Counted from the first letter of the stretch, positions 1 to 5,085 are shown. The stretch: DNA of 5,085 bases from Kiritimatiellales bacterium (GCA_030630445.1 DAOVNC010000275.1:1-5085), one strand, 5' to 3'. A program made the numbers and translations. Notes: generated by a model from the sequence alone, not told the origin.

Positions 1-432
1 AAAGTCGTTGGCCTCCAGCTCGGAGCCGACGACTACGTCACCAAACCCTTTGGCGTCCACGAGCTCATCGCCCGCACCGAAGCGGTACTGCGCCGAACCG
101 CCCGCGCAACGCCTGCATCGCCCAAGCTGCCCGACGCGTTCGACTTTGGTTCCGCCCGCATCGACACCCGGAAATACACCGCCGAAACCGCTGGAAAAAC
201 CGCCCCCCTATCCTCCCGCGAAATGGAGCTGCTGCGCTGCTTCCACGCCCGCCCCGACGAAGTCCTCACCCGCGACCAGCTCCTCGACGAAGTCTGGGGC
301 ATCGACTACTTTGGCACCACCCGAACCCTCGACCAGCACATCTCCCAGCTCCGAAAAAAAATCGAACCCAACCCCGCCGCGCCCCAAACCCTTCGTACCG
401 TCCACGGCATTGGATATCGATACAGCCCTTAA
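1..432 (+). CDS. OmpR/PhoB-family response regulator, C-terminal part (5' end outside window)
   Basis: This is a two-component DNA-binding regulator whose N-terminal part lies before the window; frame 1 is open from base 1 to the TAA at 430-432 (143 residues seen). Residues 1-33 are the end of the receiver domain: LGADDYVTKPF carries the conserved receiver lysine (K15) and cis-proline (P16), followed by the last helix (ELIARTEAVLRR). After a linker, residues about 49-142 form the winged-helix effector domain. The segment SSREMELLRCF, the LTRDQLLDEVWG helix, the recognition region RTLDQHISQLRKKIE and the wing ending TVHGIGYRY are all hallmarks of the OmpR/PhoB class. The phosphorylated aspartate is not visible. 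The next gene converges on it, so any partner histidine kinase must lie upstream or elsewhere. The target genes cannot be told from this part. Family assignment is very secure; a specific name is not. Confidence 0.95.
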   Translation, partial: KVVGLQLGADDYVTKPFGVHELIARTEAVLRRTARATPASPKLPDAFDFGSARIDTRKYTAETAGKTAPLSSREMELLRCFHARPDEVLTRDQLLDEVWGIDYFGTTRTLDQHISQLRKKIEPNPAAPQTLRTVHGIGYRYSP

Positions 433-442
433 AACCGCAGCC

Positions 443-474
443 AACGTTTCACTTGCTTCGCTCGCGTAAACGTT
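443..474 (+). terminator. Weak hairpin after the response regulator, possible terminator
   Basis: A perfect 7-base inverted repeat, AACGTTT (443-449) and AAACGTT (468-474), flanks an 18-base GC-rich loop starting 10 bases after the response-regulator stop. There is no T-run after it (CTCTAC follows), so it is not a classic intrinsic terminator. Its position in the convergent gap is the only support for a terminator role. Confidence 0.25.
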
Positions 475-512
475 CTCTACACCACGCGCATTGCTTCGAG
501 AGGACTAATGAA

Positions 513-538
513 GCCTCAATCCTCCTTCGGGGTGAGGC
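513..538. terminator. Hairpin over the dehydrogenase stop codon, possible bidirectional terminator
   Basis: GCCTCA (513-518) pairs with TGAGGC (533-538). Inside, CC-TTCG-GG forms a stable UUCG-type tetraloop hairpin (524-531), separated from the outer stem by a small internal loop. The structure covers the last codons and the TGA stop (516-518) of the minus-strand gene and lies 80 bases after the plus-strand regulator. No T-run follows in either direction, so termination here is a guess from position and structure. Confidence 0.25.
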
Positions 539-1919
539 GAAGGATGGTGCCGGGATTGTTGAGGACCACGTAGATGGCGCCGTCGGGACCGCAAACAACG
601 TCGCGGACGCGGCCGGCGTTTTTGAGGATGACTTCCTCGTGCATGACGCGGCCGTTCTCGATGTCGAGCAGGCGAACGTCTTCGTATTTCAGCGCCCCGA
701 CGAGTAGCTTGTTGTTCCATTTCGGGAAAAGGTCGCCGTGGTAGAAATCGATGGCGCAGACGGCCGTTGACGGCCTCCAGTACCAGACCGGCTGCTCCAT
801 GCCCTCCTTGCGGACGATGTCGGTGATGGGTGTGCCGTTGTAGTTTTTTCCGTAGGTAATGATGGGCCAGCCATAGTTTGTGCCGGGAGCAATGAGATTG
901 AGTTCGTCGCCGCCGAGCGGGCCATGCTCGGCACTCCACAGGTGCCCGGTCTGCGGATGGAAGGCGAGTCCCTGCGGATTGCGGTGGCCATAGGAAAAGA
1001 TGGAGGGCATGGCGGTTTTGTTGCGGCGGAAAGGATTGTCCCGGGGGATGCGGCCGTCGCGACGGATGCGATGGATCTTGCCGTTGGGCTTGGAGAGGTC
1101 CTGCGCGTGGGCCCCGGTGCCGCGGTCGCCGATGGCGAAGTAGAGGTCTTTCTTTTCGTCGAATACAATGCGGGTGCCGTAGTGGTGGCGGGTGGTGCGG
1201 TAGGTTTCGTGCGGTGCCTCGAAAAGGGTTTCCTCGTCCGTCCAGTCGTTGCCGTTGATGCGCCCGCGCACGAGCTTCGTCATGGCCAAGGAACGCCTGC
1301 CGTTGGGCTGTATTTCGAGGCCGTGGCTGAACGCAAGGTAGATCCATTGGTTGCCTTCTTCGTGGTAGTCGGGGTCGAAAGCGACAGCCAGCAACCCGCC
1401 CTGCCCTTCGGCAAGGACTTCCGGAATCCCTTCGATCGGCTTCGAATGCAAGCGCCCTTTGTCGAGGGTTCGCAGGCGGCCGGAACGTTCGGTGACGAGT
1501 GCGGTTTTTTCGTCGAGAAAGGCGAGGCTCCAGGGAACCTCCAACCCTTCCGTCCAGATTTCGACGTTGATGTCGTAGTCCAGGGTTTGGAGCGTTTCCG
1601 GGATGGGCGACTTCGTGGCTCCGGCCTGCTTCTGCATTTCGAGAAGATAAGTGCTGATCTGCTTGATCTGTTGGTCGCTGAGTGTTTTTTCGTAGGCGGG
1701 CATACCGAGGTGGGTGATGCCAAACTTGATATTGCGGTTGATATGCCCCGAGGTGTCGCCAAACTGCCAGGTGCCGTCGGCCAGGCTCTTCGCGCTCCCG
1801 CCCTGGAATGTGTTGCCATGGCAGTGCGAGCAGTGGGTTTGGTAGAGCTTGGCGGCATCCTGCCCCAATGCGGCAAGGCCTGAACAAACGGTAAAAACAA
1901 TTATGGTTAGCGTCTTCAT
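516..1919 (-). CDS. Secreted cytochrome c / PQQ-dependent sugar dehydrogenase fusion (GSDH family)
   Basis: This is a 467-residue quinohaemoprotein predicted to oxidise a sugar or related alcohol/aldose in the periplasm and pass electrons to its own haem. Residues 1-19 (MKTLTIIVFTVCSGLAALG) form a signal peptide with a likely cut before QDAAKLY. Residues 20-98 are a class I cytochrome c domain: CSHCH (C30, C33, H34) binds haem and M73 in HLGMPAY is the likely distal ligand. From about 114 to the end lies a six-bladed beta-propeller of the soluble glucose/sorbosone dehydrogenase family. H246 in HHYGTR aligns with the catalytic base of soluble glucose dehydrogenase, IGDRG (263-267) with its GDQG calcium region, and R313 in YGHRNPQGL with its substrate arginine, followed by EHGP, GGDELN and NYGWP. 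I chose the ATG at 1919 because it gives a clean signal peptide; the frame extends upstream to 2000 but would run through the divergent gene's start. The substrate is unknown. Confidence 0.92.
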   Translation of the reverse strand: MKTLTIIVFTVCSGLAALGQDAAKLYQTHCSHCHGNTFQGGSAKSLADGTWQFGDTSGHINRNIKFGITHLGMPAYEKTLSDQQIKQISTYLLEMQKQAGATKSPIPETLQTLDYDINVEIWTEGLEVPWSLAFLDEKTALVTERSGRLRTLDKGRLHSKPIEGIPEVLAEGQGGLLAVAFDPDYHEEGNQWIYLAFSHGLEIQPNGRRSLAMTKLVRGRINGNDWTDEETLFEAPHETYRTTRHHYGTRIVFDEKKDLYFAIGDRGTGAHAQDLSKPNGKIHRIRRDGRIPRDNPFRRNKTAMPSIFSYGHRNPQGLAFHPQTGHLWSAEHGPLGGDELNLIAPGTNYGWPIITYGKNYNGTPITDIVRKEGMEQPVWYWRPSTAVCAIDFYHGDLFPKWNNKLLVGALKYEDVRLLDIENGRVMHEEVILKNAGRVRDVVCGPDGAIYVVLNNPGTILRLTPKED

Positions 1920-1979
1920 GCGGACGACTATGAACCTTATTTGGTTGAACCTCCAAGTGAAAATAGACAGGTTATCGGC
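1920..1979. promoter_or_regulatory. Divergent 60-base promoter region
   Basis: This gap must hold the start signals for both the minus-strand dehydrogenase and the plus-strand radical SAM gene. GAACCT occurs twice (1933-1938 and 1947-1952), and GGTT-G-AACC (1943-1951) is a small palindrome, so a regulator could bind here. On the minus strand a weak AAGG (15 bases before the ATG) is the only Shine-Dalgarno-like site. No convincing -35/-10 pair stands out in either direction. Confidence 0.35.
1967..1971 (+). promoter_or_regulatory. Ribosome binding site that sets the radical SAM start
   Basis: ACAGG ends 8 bases before the ATG at 1980. No comparable site precedes the in-frame TTG at 1941, and the conserved family sequence begins just after the ATG, so 1980 is the better start. 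Confidence 0.5.
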
Positions 1980-2912
1980 ATGTCCAAATCCTACAAACAC
2001 CTATTTGGCCCGGTGCCGTCGCGACGGCTGGGGCGGTCGCTGGGCGTGGATCTGATCCCGTTCAAGACCTGCACCATGAACTGCCGCTTCTGCCAGCTGG
2101 GCGACTCGGCCTGCGCACTAAGCGAGCGGGCGGAATATGTCCCGATGGCCGAGGTGCTCGCGGAGCTGGTTCGATGGAGCGAATGCGACGGACAGGCGGA
2201 TCACATCACGCTGGCGGGTTCCGGCGAGCCGACGCTGCATACGGGGTTCGGCGAGGTGTTGCGCTGGATCAAGGACAACACCTCCATCGCCTCGGTGCTG
2301 CTCTCCAACGGGTCGCTGTTCCATCTGCCGGAAGTTCGCGCGGCGGCGGCCATGGCCGACAAGGTGAAGGTGACGCTGAGCGCGTGGGACGAAGCCAGCT
2401 TCCAGCAAATCCACCGTCCGGCGCAGGGCGTGACGTTTGAACAGCTTATTGAGGGCGAGCGCGCTTTCCGGCAAGAATTTTCCGGCGAGTTGGCGCTTGA
2501 GGTATTTATCGTCGAGGGCATGAATTCCGATTTCGCCGATGTCCGTAGAATCGCGGCGCTTGCCGAGACGATCCATCCCGACCGGATCGACCTCAACACG
2601 GCGGTGCGTCCCCCGGCGGACTCCGGCGTACAGGCGGTCTCGGACGAACAGCTCGCCAAGCTATCCGAAATTCTGGGACCAAAAGCGGAGGTGACGGCCT
2701 CGTTCAAGAAGCAAACATCCCCCGCTCTGGAAGTGACTCCCGAAGCCTTGCTGGGATTGATCCAGCGCCACCCGGCCACGGCGACCCAATTGGCACAGGA
2801 CTACAACGCGCCGCTCGACTCCATTTTCCAAACTCTGGAGACTCTGGTTGCGGAAGGGGCGTTGTGCGCGGAAAAGCGCGACAGCGATACCTACTATTTC
2901 CACCGCGCTTAG
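1980..2912 (+). CDS. Radical SAM protein, COG0731-type Fe-S oxidoreductase, with C-terminal winged-helix-like segment
   Basis: This 310-residue protein is predicted to bind a [4Fe-4S] cluster and cleave S-adenosylmethionine to make a radical, in the cytoplasm. The cluster motif CTMNCRFC (C31, C35, C38; CxxxCxxC spacing) follows the family opening HLFGPVPSRRLGRSLGVDLIP (7-27). AGSGEPTLH (79-87) is the GE-motif region that contacts the SAM amino group, and LSNGS then KVTLSAWD fit later strands of the partial barrel. The family resembles the catalytic core of tRNA wyosine-type enzymes, but stand-alone bacterial members have no agreed substrate, so I give none. The last 60 or so residues (TPEALLGLIQRHPATATQLAQDY...LVAEGALCAEKRDSDTYYFHRA) read as a winged helix: helix, LAQDYNAPLDSIFQTLETLVAEG recognition-like helix, then a wing with TYYF. 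This part could sense or bind nucleic acid. The gene stands alone between a divergent gene and a structured gap. Confidence 0.9.
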   Translation: MSKSYKHLFGPVPSRRLGRSLGVDLIPFKTCTMNCRFCQLGDSACALSERAEYVPMAEVLAELVRWSECDGQADHITLAGSGEPTLHTGFGEVLRWIKDNTSIASVLLSNGSLFHLPEVRAAAAMADKVKVTLSAWDEASFQQIHRPAQGVTFEQLIEGERAFRQEFSGELALEVFIVEGMNSDFADVRRIAALAETIHPDRIDLNTAVRPPADSGVQAVSDEQLAKLSEILGPKAEVTASFKKQTSPALEVTPEALLGLIQRHPATATQLAQDYNAPLDSIFQTLETLVAEGALCAEKRDSDTYYFHRA

Positions 2913-2942
2913 AGTGTTTACCAAATTCAGAATCACTCCCCA

Positions 2943-2992
2943 AGAACCTTACATCTAATTACCACGATCATGGTAGTTAGATGTAAGGTTTT
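2943..2992. repeat. Long near-perfect hairpin (20-bp stem), candidate repeat element or terminator
   Basis: The arms 2945-2964 and 2971-2990 pair over 20 positions with a single T-G wobble (2959/2976), around the 6-base loop CGATCA. The ends can be stretched by one wobble and one A-T pair to 2943/2992. It begins about 30 bases after the radical SAM stop. The stem is AT-rich and only four T residues follow, so it is not a typical intrinsic terminator, although it could still end that transcript. The length and near-perfection suit a palindromic mobile or dispersed repeat. Confidence 0.7.
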
Positions 2993-3017
2993 GAAGGGAA
3001 AGGCGCACGGAGCCCTG

Positions 3018-3043
3018 AAGCGGCGGCCTCTCTGCCTCCGCTT
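3018..3043. repeat. Second, GC-rich hairpin in the same gap
   Basis: AAGCGGCGGC (3018-3027) pairs with GCCTCCGCTT (3034-3043), giving 9 of 10 paired positions with one C-T mismatch and a CTCTCT loop. It lies 25 bases after the long hairpin. The two may be parts of one structured intergenic element covering roughly 2943-3095; the outer limits cannot be set from a single copy. The rest of the gap 2913-3156 shows no supported gene. Confidence 0.5.
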
Positions 3044-3119
3044 GAGCGGTCGCCATTCGTTCGTTTCCACCGAGCCAGATTCAATTCGCCGTCTACCTTG
3101 TGCTAAATAGGATAAAAAT

Positions 3120-3153
3120 CTGTAATGCTCCCACACAAATCGGTAAGTATTGA
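3120..3153 (+). promoter_or_regulatory. ECF-like promoter motif before the sigma factor gene
   Basis: CTGTAA (3120-3125), 15 bases, then CGGTAAGTATTGA (3141-3153), ending 3 bases before the ATG. The same two blocks with the same spacing precede the kinase gene. TGTAAY with a GGTA about 15-16 bases later resembles ECF promoters (for example TGTAAC/TGAAAC with CGTA-type -10 elements). The motif is seen; its reading as an autoregulated ECF promoter is inference. Confidence 0.5.
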
Positions 3154-3156
3154 TGT

Positions 3157-3921
3157 ATGGGCATCTCATCCAGCCACCCTGACCTGACACCGGAATCCCA
3201 CGTGCCGGACGATATTTTCGTGACGACGCGATGGACGGTTGTGCTGGCGGCCGGAGACCGCTCCTCCCCGCAAGCCGAACGTGCGCTGGAGGATATTTGC
3301 CAAACCTACTGGTTCCCTCTCTACGCCTACGTGCGGCGGCGCTCGCATTCGAAAGAAGATGCGGAGGATCTGACCCAGGAATTCTTCCGGCAGCTACTGC
3401 AACGTCACTGGATCGAGGATGTAGATCGCAACAAGGGCCGATTGCGGGCCTTCCTTATCACGGCGCTTAAACATTTCATGGCCAAGGAATGGCGCCGTGT
3501 TTCCGCCCAAAAGCGCGGCGGAGGGCAGCACCATATTTCCATCGATCCGGGATTGGCCGAAGGACGCTATGCCGCTGTTGGCTCCCCGCAAATGGATGCC
3601 GAGGCCTTGTTCGACCGGCAATGGGCGCTCACGCTGCTTGAACTGACCGTTAAACAACTGGAGGAGGAGTATGCCGATGCAGGGAAGGCCACCGAGTTTG
3701 CCGTATTGAAGGACGGTTTGGTGATTTCCCATCAAGCAATTGACTACCCTGCCGTGGCCAGTCGCCTGGACATCACCGAGGGTGCGGCGCGCGTCGGGGT
3801 GCATCGGTTACGGAAAAGGTTTCGCCAACTCTATCGGGAGGAAGTTGCGCAGACCTTGCCGCCAGGCTCCGAGCTCGACGAGGAGCTTCGTTATCTGGCC
3901 GAAAGCCTGGTCCGGGAATGA
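3157..3921 (+). CDS. ECF-like RNA polymerase sigma factor (sigma-70 family)
   Basis: This 254-residue sigma factor is predicted to direct RNA polymerase to a specific promoter set. The opening FVTTRWTVVLAAG (21-33) is the signature of a sigma family expanded in Planctomycetes, Verrucomicrobia and Acidobacteria. Region 2 spans about 43-110: CQTYWFPLYAYVRRRSHSKEDAEDLTQEFF holds the core-binding DAEDLTQ block (68-74), and GRLRAFLITALKHFMAKEWRR follows for -10 contact. Region 4 is near 195-230: VASRLDITEGAARVGVHRLRKRFRQLYREE is the helix-turn-helix for the -35 element. The acidic linker between them is long for an ECF factor, as is usual in this family. An in-frame TGA at 3151-3153 and the conserved residues from position 21 fix the ATG at 3157. 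No good Shine-Dalgarno precedes it. The kinase gene follows 51 bases on, suggesting a kinase-controlled sigma factor with no classical anti-sigma gene in view. Confidence 0.93.
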   Translation: MGISSSHPDLTPESHVPDDIFVTTRWTVVLAAGDRSSPQAERALEDICQTYWFPLYAYVRRRSHSKEDAEDLTQEFFRQLLQRHWIEDVDRNKGRLRAFLITALKHFMAKEWRRVSAQKRGGGQHHISIDPGLAEGRYAAVGSPQMDAEALFDRQWALTLLELTVKQLEEEYADAGKATEFAVLKDGLVISHQAIDYPAVASRLDITEGAARVGVHRLRKRFRQLYREEVAQTLPPGSELDEELRYLAESLVRE

Positions 3922-3936
3922 TTTTTGAGAGGGATC

Positions 3937-3970
3937 CTGTAACAACCCATCCGCGAACGGTAAGTATTGA
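3937..3970 (+). promoter_or_regulatory. ECF-like promoter motif before the kinase gene
   Basis: CTGTAA (3937-3942), 15 bases, then CGGTAAGTATTGA (3958-3970), ending 2 bases before the kinase ATG. It is identical in both blocks and in spacing to the copy before the sigma gene, while the spacer bases differ. It suggests the kinase has its own start signal recognised by the same factor rather than only reading through from the sigma gene. Function is inferred. Confidence 0.5.
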
Positions 3971-3972
3971 GC

Positions 3973-5085
3973 ATGAAAACGACATCAAACAACACCTGTC
4001 CGCAATGCGGCGCTCCGTTGCCGTCCGATGCTCCGTCCGGGCTTTGCCCGAACTGCCTGATGGCCATGAATCTTGCCCCCAACACGCAATTCAACGAGGA
4101 TACCGACCCGTCGGGCGCAAAGGCCAAGCCGCCGCCCAAGGCGCCCGCACCTGAAGAAATCGCAGCATTCTTCCCCCAGTTGGACATTCTGGAATGCCTT
4201 GGCCAAGGCGGTATGGGCGTGGTCTACAAGGCGCGCCAGAAGGAACTCGACCGCATCGTGGCGCTGAAGATTCTGCCGCGCGAAATTGGAGAGACGCCGG
4301 GCTTTGCAGAGCGGTTTGCACGCGAGGCGCGAGCCTTGGCCAAGCTCAACCATCCGGGCATCGTCACCCTCTACGAGTTTGGCCACGTCGAAAGCGGCGA
4401 AGGTGAAACCGGCACACCGCTCTACTTCTTCCTTATGGAATATGTCGACGGCGTAAACCTGCGCCAGCTCATGCACGGCGACCGCATCTCGGCGCGAGAA
4501 GCGCTGGCCATCGTTCCCCAGATTTGCGACGCGCTGCAATTCGCGCACGACCAGCGCATCGTCCATCGTGACATCAAGCCGGAAAATATTTTGATGGATC
4601 GCCGCGGCTCGGTGAAGGTGGCCGACTTCGGGTTGGCGAAGATCATTGAGGATACGTTTGTAGTTCCGCCTTCAGGCGGTTCGGATTCCGGAGACCGGCT
4701 AAAGCCGGAACTACAAACCGATCTCACCGAAACAGGCAAGGTGATAGGTACGCCTAAATACATGTCGCCCGAGCAGATCAATGCTCCCGGAGAGGTGGAT
4801 CACCGTGCCGACATCTACGCCCTCGGCGTTGTGTTCTACCAAATGCTCACCGGCGAAATGCCCGGCAAGCCCCTTCAGCCTCCCTCGAAAAGGGTTCAGA
4901 TCGACGTCCGCCTCGACGAGATCGTCCTGCGCGCCCTCGAAGACGATCCCGCCCGCCGCTATGCCCAAGCCAGCGTCCTCAAGACGCAGGTCGAAACCAT
5001 TGTGTCGGCGACGGAAAAATTCGATGTCAAACAGCCGACTTCCGAAAGCAAACAGAGTCCGTCGACCGCCACAGGCAAATACAAC
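3973..5085 (+). CDS. Zinc-ribbon Ser/Thr protein kinase (Hanks type), 3' end outside window
   Basis: The 371 residues seen contain a complete kinase domain predicted to phosphorylate Ser/Thr on proteins. Residues 9-28 hold CPQC...CPNC (C9, C12, C25, C28), a zinc ribbon, then a Pro/Ala-rich linker. The kinase begins near 70: glycine loop GQGGMGVVY (77-85), ATP lysine K99 in VALKIL, catalytic loop HRDIKPEN (198-205, D200), DFGLAK (218-223) and GTPKYMSPEQ (259-268) with D280 in the ADIYALG helix. PSKRVQIDVRLDEIVLRALEDDPARRYAQAS closes the domain. All catalytic residues are intact, so it should be active. Residues 228-249 are an insertion encoded by a palindromic element inside the activation loop. 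A TAA at 3961-3963 in frame limits the start to ATG 3973 or TTG 3967. The remaining C-terminal part, often a membrane segment plus a sensor or repeat domain in this family, is not seen. The likely partner is the sigma factor just upstream. Confidence 0.94.
   Translation, partial: MKTTSNNTCPQCGAPLPSDAPSGLCPNCLMAMNLAPNTQFNEDTDPSGAKAKPPPKAPAPEEIAAFFPQLDILECLGQGGMGVVYKARQKELDRIVALKILPREIGETPGFAERFAREARALAKLNHPGIVTLYEFGHVESGEGETGTPLYFFLMEYVDGVNLRQLMHGDRISAREALAIVPQICDALQFAHDQRIVHRDIKPENILMDRRGSVKVADFGLAKIIEDTFVVPPSGGSDSGDRLKPELQTDLTETGKVIGTPKYMSPEQINAPGEVDHRADIYALGVVFYQMLTGEMPGKPLQPPSKRVQIDVRLDEIVLRALEDDPARRYAQASVLKTQVETIVSATEKFDVKQPTSESKQSPSTATGKYN
4656..4718. repeat. 63-bp palindromic element inserted in frame in the kinase gene
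   Basis: The arms 4656-4679 and 4695-4718 are inverted copies matching at 21 of 24 positions, the outer 13 perfectly (GTTTGTAGTTCCG). It can fold as a cloverleaf: a 10-bp outer stem (4656-4665/4709-4718), hairpin CCGCC-TTCA-GGCGG (4666-4679), a small middle hairpin (4680-4692) and hairpin CCGGC-TAAA-GCCGG (4695-4708). Two of the three arm differences swap C-G for G-C and so keep each arm's own stem. The length is a multiple of three and no stop arises in the kinase frame, where it encodes about FVVPPSGGSDSGDRLKPELQ. No clear target duplication flanks it. The class resembles REP or coding palindromic elements such as those of Rickettsia; no family name can be given. Confidence 0.8.

Noticed and set aside
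453..498. TTGCTTCG direct repeat (453-460 and 491-498) in the convergent gap
   Set aside because: Eight bases in a short GC-rich gap can recur by chance; nothing else supports a repeat array or CRISPR.
924..1883. Open plus-strand frame of 319 codons opposite the dehydrogenase
   Set aside because: It is antisense to a gene with clear cytochrome c and PQQ dehydrogenase motifs; its translation shows low-complexity Val/Gly/Ala runs and no domain. It is a GC-skew shadow.
505..1956. Open minus-strand frame of 483 codons overlapping the dehydrogenase in another frame
   Set aside because: The translation is Arg/Pro/His-rich with no recognisable motif, while the neighbouring frame holds every family motif.
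2933..3190. Minus-strand frame of 85 codons over the hairpin region
   Set aside because: No domain or ribosome site, it covers the palindromes and the sigma promoter motif, and it overlaps the sigma start. Possibly only a by-product of a repeat; not called a gene.
3918..4154. ATG overlapping the sigma stop (ATGA), a possible coupled small gene of 78 codons
   Set aside because: It runs in a different frame across the kinase start and zinc ribbon, with no domain; the ATGA overlap looks accidental.
3985..4566. Minus-strand frame of 193 codons opposite the kinase
   Set aside because: It is antisense to intact kinase motifs and has no domain of its own.
4653..4722. Target site duplication around the palindromic element
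   Set aside because: Flanks GATAC and CGATC share GAT but not as a clean direct repeat at the element ends, so no duplication is claimed.

Overview
The window comes from a fairly GC-rich bacterial chromosome. It carries three complete genes and two that run off the edges, all with bacterial gene structure. The best clue to the organism is the pair at the right end. It consists of an ECF-like sigma factor of the type with an F-x-TTRW-x-VVLAAG opening, followed by a Hanks-type Ser/Thr kinase with a zinc-ribbon start and a PSKRVQIDVRLDEIVLRALE tail. Such pairs are typical of the Planctomycetes-Verrucomicrobia-Lentisphaerae/Kiritimatiellae group. This placement is inference from protein style, not a database match.

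Layout: (1) 1-432, plus strand, the C-terminal part of an OmpR/PhoB-type response regulator. (2) 433-515, a short convergent gap with weak hairpins. (3) 516-1919, minus strand, a secreted quinohaemoprotein: an N-terminal cytochrome c domain fused to a PQQ-dependent sugar dehydrogenase. (4) 1920-1979, a 60-base divergent promoter region. (5) 1980-2912, plus strand, a radical SAM protein of the COG0731 type with a C-terminal winged-helix-like segment. (6) 2913-3156, a non-coding stretch with a 20-bp near-perfect hairpin, a second GC-rich hairpin and a promoter-like motif. (7) 3157-3921, the sigma factor. (8) 3973-5085, the kinase, cut by the window end.

The most notable structure is in the signalling pair. 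The same bipartite motif, CTGTAA-N15-CGGTAAGTATTGA, lies directly before the start codons of both the sigma factor and the kinase, with identical internal spacing. It resembles an ECF promoter, so the sigma factor may switch on itself and the kinase. Inside the kinase gene, exactly in the activation loop, sits a 63-bp palindromic element (21 codons) that keeps the frame. Its two arms differ at paired positions in a compensatory way, which points to a structured, probably dispersed, element of the REP/palindromic class that has entered a coding region.

The left half (response regulator, dehydrogenase, radical SAM protein) shows no clear functional link to the right half. Each left-hand gene appears to be separately transcribed.
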